From Undaria pinnatifida (taxonomy: Eukaryota; Sar; Phaeophyceae; Laminariales; Alariaceae): a stretch of DNA of 64,000 nucleotides. Position 1 is the first letter of the stretch, and the number at the start of each line of letters is the position of its first letter. The stretch is taken from contig JABAKD010000025.1 in the NCBI GenBank assembly GCA_012845835.1, positions 16,097,966 to 16,161,965 of the forward strand, written 5' to 3'. The notes below the pieces were generated by a model, which did no database searches, was not told the DNA's origin, and saw only the letters and a program-made list of their open reading frames with translations. Position numbers and translations under genes: made by a program. Positions 10,871 through 20,135 of this stretch are shown here, piece after piece.

Positions 10871-11654
10871 GGGGAGTATATAGTAGGGGGACTGCTAGAG
10901 TTGGTGTCGAGTTGTTTTTCCATCGGAGACGTGCTGTTGTTTGTTTTTTCATACAGAGTACAAAGCAGGGGGGGCGATGTTATTGGGCGATGGAATTTTA
11001 CGTGAAGACGGTGTTGTTATTAATAGTGATATTTTGTTTAAGGTGTTCCCAACGGGTTTTCGCTAGTTAAATTTTTCCCTTCCCGAAGTTACTGTCCTAT
11101 TTTATATGGGAGATACATAGTGAACGTGAGATTGAGACATTTTGGTATTGGGAATGCTGTTTTACCTGGGCCATTATTATCTTGATGCATTAACATATAA
11201 AATCCATTGTGTTGATAAGCTGGATAGTGAAAGAGGAAGTCGGTTGTAACGACGTTTCATTCCACAAGCTAATGATGGTTAGGAAATAGCCTAGGGGTAG
11301 GATTTCCTATCAATAGTAACAAGATTCGTATTCAGAATGTCGTTTTGCCTTGGCAATTATTGATGATGATGTTTGGGATTGCCGTTTTATACTGTCACCA
11401 GTTTTGTTGATGAAATTTTGGGATGTGCCGTTTTATCCGGCCATTTGTGTGCTGAGCTGTTTTAGACCTATCGTATCTTGCACCGAGCAAGGAGGCTGTT
11501 CGTGGTACTACGGTTTCAAGTACTGGTCTGCAGGTATTTGGGTTTCATCTTATACGCGGAAGGATTATTGATATGTGCTTTGAGGCTTCTGGAGGTGAAA
11601 GGCTGCCTTACCGAGGCAGTCGATGATGGTAATACGATACGACCCGGGGGAGTG
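10871..11654. other. AT-rich decayed non-coding DNA
   Basis: No gene. Phrases like GGAATGCTGTTTTACCTGGGCC, GAATGTCGTTTTGCCTTGGC and GATGTGCCGTTTTATCCGGCC recur at ~11150, 11335 and 11425, suggesting a worn repeat. Confidence 0.4.
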
Positions 11655-11905
11655 ATACAACAATACCGCCCGTGGTGTTTGTCACCGATCTAACCGATCT
11701 GGCCGTTTGAGCTGCTTATGCGAGGAACTCCCGGTAAGCCCGGTTGTGCTATGAATATCTTTGTGTTAGGGCTAGCCCCTAGAACAAATGGTCTGACCGC
11801 ACGAGCGAGCGCCTTCGAGGTAATGTTTCCGGTGATGTATTGAGCTCCTCATTGTATTAGGAGCCCAGAAACGTCCGTTGCACCCCTACCGTGGGAGGGC
11901 TCTTC
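11655..11905. mobile_element. MITE-like element, second copy
   Basis: Follows the same order as the 6869-7113 insertion: GAGCTGCTTATGCGAGGAACT-like subterminal repeat, a CCGGTTGTG phrase, GCGCCTTCGAGGTAATGTTT, ATTGAGCTCCTCAT, and a right end CCCCTACCGTGGGAGGG matching the CTACCGTGGGATGG end. The left end is too diverged to place exactly. Confidence 0.55.
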
Positions 11906-12029
11906 AAATAATAGGATATATATGTCGCAAAGTCGAAAAGCGCATCGATCGGTATCTACTCTCGGGAGAGGTTCTGTTTCTCCAAAAATGACGGCCCTGC
12001 AAGCGACCCCCCAGCGCAGCCTTCAGCAT

Positions 12030-12138
12030 GAGCAGTGAGTAGTGAGTAGTGAGTAGTGTTTGACTGCTCGTGATAATGGACTGTTTGATTACTGTTTGAT
12101 TACTGTTTGATTACTGTTTGATTACTGTTTGATTACTT
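12030..12138 (+). repeat. short tandem repeats (GAGTAGT)n and (TGATTACTGTT)n
   Basis: Three to four GAGTAGT units at ~12034-12058, then five units of an 11-base TGATTACTGTT phrase at ~12085-12138. Confidence 0.85.
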
Positions 12139-12339
12139 TTTGGTTGCCACACGTGCTACAGTAAGGGTTCACGTTTTTCTTGCTGAGGCTCGTAACCACA
12201 TGAGGAGCTAGCTCTATCTACACGCCCCCCAACAAATGATTTTGAGGGTGTAAAGTGAAAGTGCAACCCAACGAACAAATATAATATTGCTGTTTTAACA
12301 CTGAACAAGCACAACAACTTACCACCTTGGTTGGGATGA

Positions 12340-12560
12340 AGTACGTTTAGTAGTTAGTATTACTTCAATTTGCTGTTGCTCTTCACCCTCACAACATCCG
12401 TAGGACAAACAAGCGGCCGGTGTATCACGCAGCTTGCATAGATGAGTATCGACGACCCCAAACTTATCGAACTCACAGATGACGTGTTTTAGAAGATTGC
12501 TGTAATTAAAACTCCACAGCAGCAGGGTCGATATTTTCCATCCTGTTTGCGGTGAAGTGT
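12340..12560 (+). repeat. dispersed repeat with conserved hairpin module (copy 1)
   Basis: Shares TTGCTGTT...CTTCACCC...CAACATCC...GCGGCCGGTG...TGTATCACGC with 33310-33490. The module at 12422-12486 has GTATCACGCAGCTTGC, GATGAGTATCGA and TCGAACTCACAG; GAGT pairs with ACTC and TCGA with TCGA. Confidence 0.65.
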
Positions 12561-12661
12561 TAAGATACGGCCTCAAAAGGCCTGTAATTTCCGAATTGAG
12601 ATCATTTGGATGGGTTTTGTATGATCAGGTTGGCGTTTAATATTCGGGAAGATTTGGAATT

Positions 12662-12687
12662 AGATCGGAGGCACGTGCCTCCGATCT
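12662..12687. repeat. perfect 26-bp palindrome
   Basis: Each 13-base arm is AGATCGGAGGCAC followed by its exact reverse complement with no spacer; the centre is CACGTG. Confidence 0.95.
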
Positions 12688-12730
12688 CAGAAGTCATCCG
12701 GGGCTCTGGCTACGACTACGAAGGCTACGA

Positions 12731-12761
12731 AATTGAGTCCTCTCCGAGGACCTGCTCAATT
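12731..12761 (+). repeat. hairpin AATTGAG-TCCTC / GAGGA-CTCAATT
   Basis: Two stacked stems (7 and 5 bp) with a 3-base loop TCC and a 4-base bulge CCTG, 44 bases past the palindrome. May be part of the same small inverted structure. Confidence 0.7.
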
Positions 12762-13201
12762 GGCAGACCTGCAGGGGACACTCTGTGTTTCCGTCCAATA
12801 ACTTTACATTATGGCGTCGTCTTAGACTAGACTTGCTATTGTGGCAGCGTTCCCCCAATCTCTCTGATAGCTGTTTTCCCTAGCAATTTTGCTTTTGCAT
12901 ACTATCGAGCCCACAACCCCTGTTCCGTCACAGGTGGCTTCTCATTCTTGGAGGGGACGCCCTTCCTCCTCCAACGGCGACCACAACAGCAGTGAGATAG
13001 CAGGGGCCCCTCCCGTTAGTCGCCGGGCACGTACCACACGGACAACACCTTCCAACTACGTGCGAACGACACTGCTCTTCGGAGCACACTCCTCGTCTCG
13101 GCTTTTGGTCGCATCAGTTCCCCGCCAGCTGTGTCACATAGACCACTCCGCAGCGGAATTGCTCAAGCCTCGCCCATCATAACTGTTTGCTCCGCGCTCA
13201 G
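12762..13201. other. non-coding stretch
   Basis: No supported gene. It lies downstream of the minus-strand Gly/Arg-rich frame and might hold its 3' UTR. Confidence 0.3.
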
Positions 13202-13834
13202 CTAGCATGTTCCACTGCACTTCTCCGCGAGCTGCCAGCACAAGTCCCAAGATCGCCCGTCGACTTGTATTTTTGTTTGCCCTGAAGGCCCTCGTGCGCT
13301 GTTCCGCCGTCCTCCGGTGCCTCCTCCCGAGCTGTGGCTGCCGCTCCGATTGGTTCGGGCCTGTTTGCTCCCTTGGCGGCGCTCTGGGCCACCACCAGTA
13401 CCCGACGCTGCTCCCGCGCTTTCGCCACCGTTGCCACCGCCGCGGCGGTTGCGGTGGCCGCCACCCCCACCATTTTCCCCGTCTCCCCCAGCCTGGCCGC
13501 CACCACCCCCGGAGCCATCACCTCCACGGTTGTGGTTTCCGCGGTTGCGGCTGCCACCGCGCCGCTGTATGGTTGCGCTCCATCCCTCCTGCACTTCTTT
13601 TTGAGGTCGGCCAGAGGGGTCGGTCGGTGTGCGTTGGGGGTGGCTCGTGTTGGTGTCGCTGTCGCCGTCGAGATTATCTTCACGTTGTCCTCCCTGTCTC
13701 GACTCGCGGGACCTCGATCGTTCCCTTCCTTCTCCTTGGGCCTCCTGGATGGGGCACGTGGAGGACCGCAGTCTGATCATCGTTGCTACCATCGTTGCTG
13801 TTGATAATGTTTTTGGTTTTTCTCTAATCGTCAT
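13202..13834 (-). CDS. hypothetical Gly/Arg-rich (RGG-like) protein, uncertain gene
   Basis: Minus-strand frame of 210 codons from ATG at 13834 to TAG. Residues ~45-60 hold an SR/RE-rich patch (RERSRSRESRQGG), and residues ~95-160 are very Gly/Arg/Asn-rich with GGSRNRGNHNRGG and GHRNRRGGGNGG, like RGG boxes of RNA-binding proteins. No folded domain is visible, so the compositional pattern is the only hint. The minus strand of GC-rich DNA can produce such frames by chance, and overlapping frames here are also open (Ala-rich in one, Pro-rich on the other strand). The 5' part overlaps sequence that resembles other dispersed repeats (52.9 and 58.0 kb). Could be a real exon, a decayed gag-like ORF, or nothing. 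Confidence 0.3.
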   Translation of the reverse strand: MTIREKPKTLSTATMVATMIRLRSSTCPIQEAQGEGRERSRSRESRQGGQREDNLDGDSDTNTSHPQRTPTDPSGRPQKEVQEGWSATIQRRGGSRNRGNHNRGGDGSGGGGGQAGGDGENGGGGGHRNRRGGGNGGESAGAASGTGGGPERRQGSKQARTNRSGSHSSGGGTGGRRNSARGPSGQTKIQVDGRSWDLCWQLAEKCSGTC

Positions 13835-13884
13835 TTTTACTCTCCAGCTCAACCATATACTAGTAAGAGGTTTTGCCCTCAACG

Positions 13885-14130
13885 CCCTTCTGGACAAGCC
13901 GTGGTCACAGGTGTCTTCCCACCCCTCCCCCCCGGTTCTTGCCTTCGTTTTTATGGTGCACTGGGTTCCTCTTTTAGCTTTTTATGGTCGTTGATTTTTA
14001 TTTAATTCCGCCAACTCATTATGTCGCGCTTTCGGCCTATATCGGTTTATTATGAGAAAGATTTCCTTGGATTCGAACCTGTACGACCGTGACCTCAATA
14101 ATAGAAACTAACGCGGGTCGACTCGCATCG
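13885..14130 (-). repeat. tRNA-headed SINE-like repeat, copy 1
   Basis: Shares CAAGCCGTGGTCACAGGTGTC and GGTTCTTGCCTTC with the copies at 52.9 and 58.0 kb. Read on the minus strand it has a perfect pol III B box, GGTTCGAATCC, at 14079-14069, and the family-specific body follows it to the left. The A box is not convincing in this copy. Confidence 0.55.
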
Positions 14131-14690
14131 AGCCGCGCCTACCCACGATGTTAAGCTCTCGACGCAGTTCATTCTTTTGACCATATATTCTGGCAAATAA
14201 CATATTCGAAAGCAAGACCTACGCAAGGTTTCAATTCCAGATCCAACTCTACCATGAATAGTAGCATTCGAGGGTGACGACTGGACCACCCCCGGGGCGA
14301 CCGTATTTTGTTGTTGTGCGTGTTTCAGATAGTGTTATGAATACTGGCATATGTATATGTATAATTGCCATTTCTTTTTTCTTCGGGCATTTTTCTTCGT
14401 GCTCGCAACTTCGTCCAAAACGTCGGATGGGGTGGGCACAATTCGACCGTCGAGGTCACGATGCCGGAGGTCCGGGCGCGATCCGTGCAGTGTATCGCGC
14501 GTGGCAAGCCTTTCAAAAATGTGTGGCCTTGGGAACCCCTAAGGCAAATACCTGGGTTTCCACAACATCCCCGGGGATTGGGTTTCTGCATCCCCTATCC
14601 CTAAGTACGCACGTAAGTGTTGGATGCAAACCGGGTTTTTTTCTGCTTGTAGAGGGTACACGTACATTTCCCTCTCTTTGCACAGAGCAC
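14131..14690. other. non-coding stretch
   Basis: No supported gene; overlapping short open frames in all three plus frames around 14350-14600 argue against coding. Confidence 0.4.
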
Positions 14691-14920
14691 CACGCTATGA
14701 TCCTGCCGCCCAGCAGCAGTCCAGCCCCCTAGCCGCAACAGTAAGCGACTCTATGCACGTGTGGCTGCTGTTGTAGTAGCTGATTCTTTGATCGGAGCGT
14801 GGCACTTGTCACCCCACCATACTCCATATTTTTGGTGTGCTGCCGCTTCAGGCGCATCTCAATTGCATGTCCATAGATCGTGTTAATTTGGTCGGTAGTA
14901 CAGGAACCTTTTTATATTTA
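14691..14920 (+). repeat. ~230-bp direct repeat, left copy
   Basis: Begins GCACCACGCTATGATCCTGC and ends GTTAATTTGGTCGGTA; matches 15264-15490 almost throughout (CAGCCCCCTAGC, GTGTGGCTGCTGTTG, CATCTCAATTGCATGTCC). The pair flanks a ~300-bp dispersed repeat. Confidence 0.8.
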
Positions 14921-14952
14921 TTTATATACCAATCCTTTCTTACGTTTACATC

Positions 14953-15256
14953 CAAATAGACAGTTTGTTTACGTACTATTAATACATACCAAAGGGGTAC
15001 TGTTTTGTGTCGGAGATTTTGCTCACGCCACAGATGACAGGCACCAAAAATGAGGACGGCACAACGCTACGTTCACAACCCTACCGCACAGCAGCAGTGG
15101 GATGCATCATGTACGTGCACGTGGCGAGTCCTCGCTATGCTGAGGCGAGTTGCTTTCGTCTCCGCGAGGGAACGATTTTGAATCGGACGACGATCAAAAC
15201 AATCCAGCGAATTTTTCCTCGACTCTAAAAAGCAAGCAGCAGTGGATATAGGCGCT
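14953..15256 (+). repeat. ~300-bp dispersed repeat, copy 1
   Basis: Matches 25937-26243 from TTTACGTAC through CACAGATGACAGGCACCA, CGTGGCGAGTCCTCGCTATG, GCGAGTTGCTTTCGTCTCC to GTGGATATAGGC. No coding capacity recognised. In this copy it sits between two ~230-bp direct repeats. Confidence 0.8.
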
Positions 15257-15263
15257 GATGGCA

Positions 15264-15490
15264 ACCACGCTACGATCCTGCCGCCCAGAAACGGTCCAGC
15301 CCCCTAGCATCAGCAGCCTGCAACTCTATGCGCGTGTGGCTGCTGTTGAAGAAGCTGATTATTTGATCGGAGCGTGCCATTTGTCACCCCACCATACCAT
15401 ATTTCCGCTGTGCTGCCGCTTCGGACGCATCTCAATTGCATGTCCATAGATCGCGTTAATTTGGTCGGTAATATACGTAGGAACCTATTT
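15264..15490 (+). repeat. ~230-bp direct repeat, right copy
   Basis: Partner of 14691-14920, with small insertions and substitutions. Confidence 0.8.
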
Positions 15491-15510
15491 TATAGTAATA
15501 CAAGGGCTCC

Positions 15511-15542
15511 GCATGGGCGCCGGCATTCACCGGCGCCCATGC
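15511..15542. repeat. perfect 13-bp stem hairpin
   Basis: GCATGGGCGCCGG, loop CATTCA, then the exact reverse complement CCGGCGCCCATGC. GC-rich, so stable as RNA or cruciform. Confidence 0.95.
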
Positions 15543-15806
15543 TTCGGGTAGCGCAGGGCGGCACTCGGACGAGGAAAAGGGGAAATAAATGTAGCTGTTC
15601 GATTCGACATTATTGTAAGCTTAAAGTAATGCCGAGAGTTTAATACGAATATTAGGTTCTAAAGATCATAATTTGACATTCCATGGCGCCCATTCTTTGG
15701 GTGAGGAAGGGTAGCACTCGACGAAATAAGTTGAAGTTATAAAGAAATTGAAGCTTAAAGTAATGCCAAGAGTTTAGTACGAACATGAGGTCCTAAAGAT
15801 TACAAA
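15530..15806 (+). repeat. two-unit tandem duplication (~150 bp)
   Basis: GGCGCCCATGCTTCGGGT...GCTTAAAGTAATGCCGAGAG...TTCTAAAGAT is followed by GGCGCCCATTCTTTGGGT...GCTTAAAGTAATGCCAAGAG...TCCTAAAGAT. Confidence 0.8.
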
Positions 15807-15870
15807 GTGGTGAGCTTGAGCTTTATTTTTCCCCATCCGCCGGAAGATGAAGAAAAAAAAAACTTTGATG
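15805..15870 (+). repeat. short poly-A-ended dispersed repeat, fragment
   Basis: GTGGTGAGCTTGAGCTTTATTTTTCCCC...CGCCGGAAGATGAA ending in an A run; related to 35525-35665 (plus) and 37868-37945 and 42165-42300 (minus). Confidence 0.6.
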
Positions 15871-15996
15871 GAAGGAAAACATATAAACGGAGAAAGCAAG
15901 CATAGGCGAAACACTGCTGTTATTAAAACCGCCACCAAGTAAAAGTAGGCCAGAAAAGCCGAAAGGTGGATTTGAGAGCCTGCTACGCTTCGAGGC

Positions 15997-16418
15997 TGTT
16001 GGTGATAGCGGCAGTGTGTATCGGCCGAGCTGCTGTAGATCATCTGATTGGATAGTTTGAATATTGAATTGTCAATTGTAGTAAGTTGATGCTGGATATT
16101 CTGGGAATATTCTTTGTGGTACTTCGGTAGGTTGTACACAAGTACGAGCTATACAATGGACCGTAGGTGTGTGTGTGTCGGTACATTGGTATGTGGTACA
16201 TTGGACACTTATCCAGTAGGAAGGTTCAGGCATTGTTGCTGTAGGTCGGACTATCAGGCTATTGTCATGTTAGGGGTATTGTTTGTGGTACGGAGGGTGA
16301 GGTTGTGCGCGCCCACGAGCGCCCCCACCCTGCTCACTCCACCTTGCCTACCTGTCTCAGAAGGGCAATTGCTCAATAATACAACATATTTTCCCCAGAA
16401 GCCACGAGTTTACCAACA
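15997..16418 (+). repeat. 5' LTR of copia-1
   Basis: 422 bp, TG...CA ends. Differs from the 3' LTR by about eight substitutions and two small indels by eye. After it, CGCTATAGC-CATCA is shared with copia-2 at the same place and is the likely primer-binding region, though no matching tRNA was identified. Confidence 0.95.
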
Positions 16419-16509
16419 CGCTATAGCATCAAAGGTGTCTACTGCTCCATCGTCCCCTTGGACTACACTAGACTGCTGTACGAGAGAGGCCTGATCAACC
16501 TGTCTCATC

Positions 16510-17921
16510 ATGGCTGAACCGGGGACACCTGCGGGTGGCCGAGTTCAGAGTAATCCGCAGGATGTTGGCGAGAGGATGGTTTCCCTAGAGACGCAGTTGT
16601 CCCAACTTACGACTCTAGTCACGTCGCTTGTTGATCAACATATGGAGCACGTGGAGTCCTCTGTGTCTGCTGTCGCGCCGGGAGGCGGCGGAACAGAGTA
16701 TGCTGGTGGTACGCATTCTACCGATGATGCTACTGGCAGGACGGCGGGAGGTACGGGCGGCGATGCCCAAGGCCTTGGCGTGTCCAGCATGGGGGTTGGG
16801 AGTAGTAGCCTTGCTGGCTCAGGCTTGAACCCTAATGTATTCGCTGTTAATCGTTCCTCTGCTGGTGCTGCAAGCTTTGGTTCGATTGGGATTGGAAGTG
16901 GGGCTGTAGGTAGCCAGTCTTTCGTTCCCGGGACTGAGGGCTCTCGGGAGCCAGTCCTCTGTTCCTCCCGAACCTACTCCGTCGAGCAGGTGGTGAGAAA
17001 GTGTCGCCAGTGGAAACAATCTGATTCCTGGGGCCGGCATTACTGATACAGGAGAGAAGTTGGGTGGGGGTCCTTTCAAAGTTCCCAAGGCTCCTGTTTT
17101 CGATGGGACAGACGTGTCTCACCCCTCATGGTCGCAGAATTTTCTGCTAAGTGCCCGGCACAACAATCTGTATGAGGCGTTTGTTTCCGAGACTGAGATT
17201 CAGATTGCTGACATTGGTTTCGACTTGACCCCCTGGGTAGAGAAAGGATTCAGTGTGGGCGTGCTGCGTCAGGCTGGGATGGCATGGTGGTTTCTGTTCG
17301 ACTGCTTGAAGAAGGATAGTCTGAAAACTATGGTTCGCCACGCTGGTTCCAGCAAGGGTTTCCGATTGCTGGAAGATAATTTTCTGCCGTTGAGCCAGAG
17401 TCAGATTCGTGTGCAGGAGGAGAAACTCAAATCACTGCGCATGCGTTCGAATAAGAATCCCTCTATCTTCTTTGCATCTGTGAGAGAGACGCTTGGTGTG
17501 CCTCAAATGCTGGAAGTCAAGAAAGATGACAGAGAGGTGTGCAACCTGATGCTCGAGGGGCTGTCGCATGAATGTAAGACTCTGCGTGAAACTCTGGTGG
17601 TGTTCTGCCCGAATGACCCTTCGTTCATAGAGACTAAAGTGCGTGAACGGTACCTCGACTTGCAGACTCAAGGTGATCCGAAGAAACACAGTGTTGCTCT
17701 GATGTCTAGGCCTGAGAAGAAGAGTGCGAAGAAGCAGAACTACAAGACAAGGTCTAACTCCGGTGTCTGATTCATCTAAAAAAACGGCGTTTCAAGGGAA
17801 GTTTTTCAAGTGTGGGGAGGTCGGTCACGTGAAGAAGGACTGTCTGGCTCGTTTGATCGCTCATCCCTCCCAGACCGGATCATCCAATGACGCCAAGAAT
17901 GAAAACGGTGAGATATCTTAG
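16510..17921 (+). pseudogene. gag of copia-1
   Basis: Starts at ATG 16510 (MAEPGTP), a start shared with copia-2 at 47202. The N-terminal ~160 residues are Gly/Ser-rich. Frame changes at ~16990 into the conserved gag domain (VFDGTDVSHPSW, MAWWFLFDCLKKDSLKTM, LEDNFLPLSQSQIRVQEEKLK), which resembles the copia UBN2-type gag core. A 1-bp loss near 17765 moves the frame again, just before the zinc knuckle at ~17807-17850. There the first Cys is Phe (FFKCGEVGHVKKDC), while copia-2 has CFKCGEDGHLRKDC. TAG at 17919-17921 ends it where copia-2 has a Tyr codon, so gag and pol were once one frame. Gag would form the particle shell and bind element RNA. Confidence 0.85.
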
Positions 17922-20135
17922 TTGTTAGTGCTTCTGTCCCAAACTGACTCGGACCTGAGGGATACCTGGAATGATACCATGGTGTTTCTGTCCCAAAATC
18001 TCTCAAACGATTGGAGTGATGACACGTATCTTGCATCGTGGTATGACTCTGTACTGGTGAATTGGGTGAATTCTTATGGTGCTGATATTCCAACGCTGTA
18101 TAGTGAAGTGGCGGACAGGATAAGGAACTATGTCGGTAGTGATCGTTTTATTCGTGATTCTATCCGTGAATATGCCACTCTTACCAAGAAGAGGTGTTTC
18201 GAAGATTGGTATGCAGACACAGGTACCGCTTTCCACATGACAGATTCTCTCTCGTGTATGAAGGATGTGAAGCCTTGCCACAAGAATGTAAAGGGAATTG
18301 GTGGCGTGACTTGTGAGGTAGCTCTTTCAGGAACTCTGGAATTGGTGTTCGTGTCTGCTGACAACGAGTTTTTGGTAGAGTTGAAGAATGTGCTGTACTG
18401 TCCCAGATTGGGGTACAAAATTTTTTCCCCCAGCGCAGAATTTGATGGCGAGTCATGGAATGGTCTTGGTGGTCCTCGTGGTGTGATGACTGCTTTCCAC
18501 GGACATGTGACGTTTGATATTTTCGATGGCATGCTTGTTGCGACTGCGTATCGTGTGGATGATGACTCTATTGCATCCGTGTTGGCTGCCCTCACTCCTT
18601 CAAACCCCGAGCACGAAACGAGTATGGATGTGAACGACTTTCATAACATTTATGCTCACTCACATGAAGGATTGCTTCGTACTACTGCAAAGCGACTGGG
18701 TATCAAGTTGACTGGTAGCCTAGATGCTTGTACGGGATGTTCGATGTCGAAGGCAATTAGAAAAGGGATTGCTCGTGAAACTAAATGTAGATCAGATAAA
18801 AAGTTAGGGAGAGTTTATGTTGACCTGGGAGGGAAGAAGGCCGTTATGTCCATAAGGGGAAAGTATTACCCCATGATTGTGCAGGATGATTTCACAAGGC
18901 GTGCATGGATCTATTTCCTGAGAAGTAAATCAAACGCTGCGAGTGCTTTCCGGAGTGTTCTTGCTAGTGTGCGTGCTGATGGAATCCCATCATTGGTTGA
19001 GATTGTTAGATCTGAAAATGGAGGGGAGTTTTTCATTGGAGAATTTGCATCTGTGTGCAATGATCTCTTGATTAAGCAAGAGTTCACCCCAGCTTACAGT
19101 CCTCAATACATCGGTGTTGCAGAGCGTGGCTTGGGAATGATAGAGGAGGCCGCAATGGCGGCTCGTGTTCAGGCGAAAGTTCTTTTTGGGCATGTACAGT
19201 TACCTAAGACTGACAGACTCTGGGCTGAGGCAATGAACTGGGCTTGCGAGGCACTTAATCACACGGCTTGTTCTGCTAACCCCGATTCCAAGTCGCCGTA
19301 TGAAATGTGGTATGGGGAAGCTCGTCCTGCTAAACCTTATCAATTTTTGAGACCGGCGTACTGCAAGTGGCAGCGACCGTCGAAGCTGTTTCCGAAGGGT
19401 GAGAGTTGCTTTTATGTCGGTCCTTCGAGAGACCACCCGCGTGATTGTCATAGAGTACTTACGAGGGCTGGGACTATTCAGGAAACGAGGGATGTAACGT
19501 GGGAGGCGTTGCCGTCACAACTCCCTCCACCGCAACCTCCGTTGCCGATAGAGATCGCGGAGGAGGGAGGGGAGGAAAGTGACAACGATGTAGAAGCCGA
19601 GGTATGGCCGCTTGTAGGGAGGGGAGTTGCCCACACACTGTTGCGAAATAACGCGGCAGTGGTCCCCTCTGGTGCAGCAACGAACGAGTTAGTGGTCCCC
19701 CCTGGTGAAGCCGTCGATGTGGTTGAAAGTGTTGACGCAGAGAGTGTTGGTCGATCGCCGTTTGCCCCCTCTGTGCCATCTTCGCCCATTTCCTCTGTGT
19801 CGTCTCCAGCACCTGAGTTCACCGATGGTGAGGGGCAGGGAGGGCAAGATGTGGCGGAACTAGAGTCGGTGGGTCCTAAAGAGCAGGATAGAGAGTCTGT
19901 AGGGCCGGGAGGGCAGGAGGCAGAGGCAGAGGCATCTCCTCCAGTTGCTCGTCGTCCGCGGCATGTAGCTGAGCTAGCTGATTTCAACAACCCTGCGCGT
20001 GAGAATGATGAAGTAAGAGAAAGTAGAACTCGCGCGCAAACCCGTGCAGTTAATCAGCAGAATGTATCTGGCCTTGTGGCCACTCTAGGGCCCGTCTGCG
20101 CAACAGAGATAATATATGCGCTGTTGGCGGAGTAG
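17922..20135 (+). pseudogene. copia-1 pol: protease and integrase
   Basis: Open stretch of 737 codons. DTG at 18216-18224 (DWYADTGTAFHM) is the retropepsin active site. HNIYAHSHEGLL to CTGCSMSKA (18640-18745) is the H-H-C-C integrase zinc region. Integrase core: YVDLGGKK (first Asp 18822-18824), RSENGGEF (19008-19031), GVAERGLG (Glu 19122-19124). The expected second catalytic Asp is Glu here; copia-2 keeps Asp (RYDNG), so this is a lesion. PYEMWYG and FYVGPSRDHPRD mark the C-terminal part. A Glu/Gly/Pro/Ser-rich linker follows. TAG at 20133-20135 replaces a Gln codon (CAG in copia-2). Confidence 0.9.

Noticed and set aside
17919-17921. Programmed gag-pol stop readthrough
   Set aside because: copia-2 has a Tyr codon at the same place and the rest of the frame is damaged, so a simple nonsense mutation is more likely.
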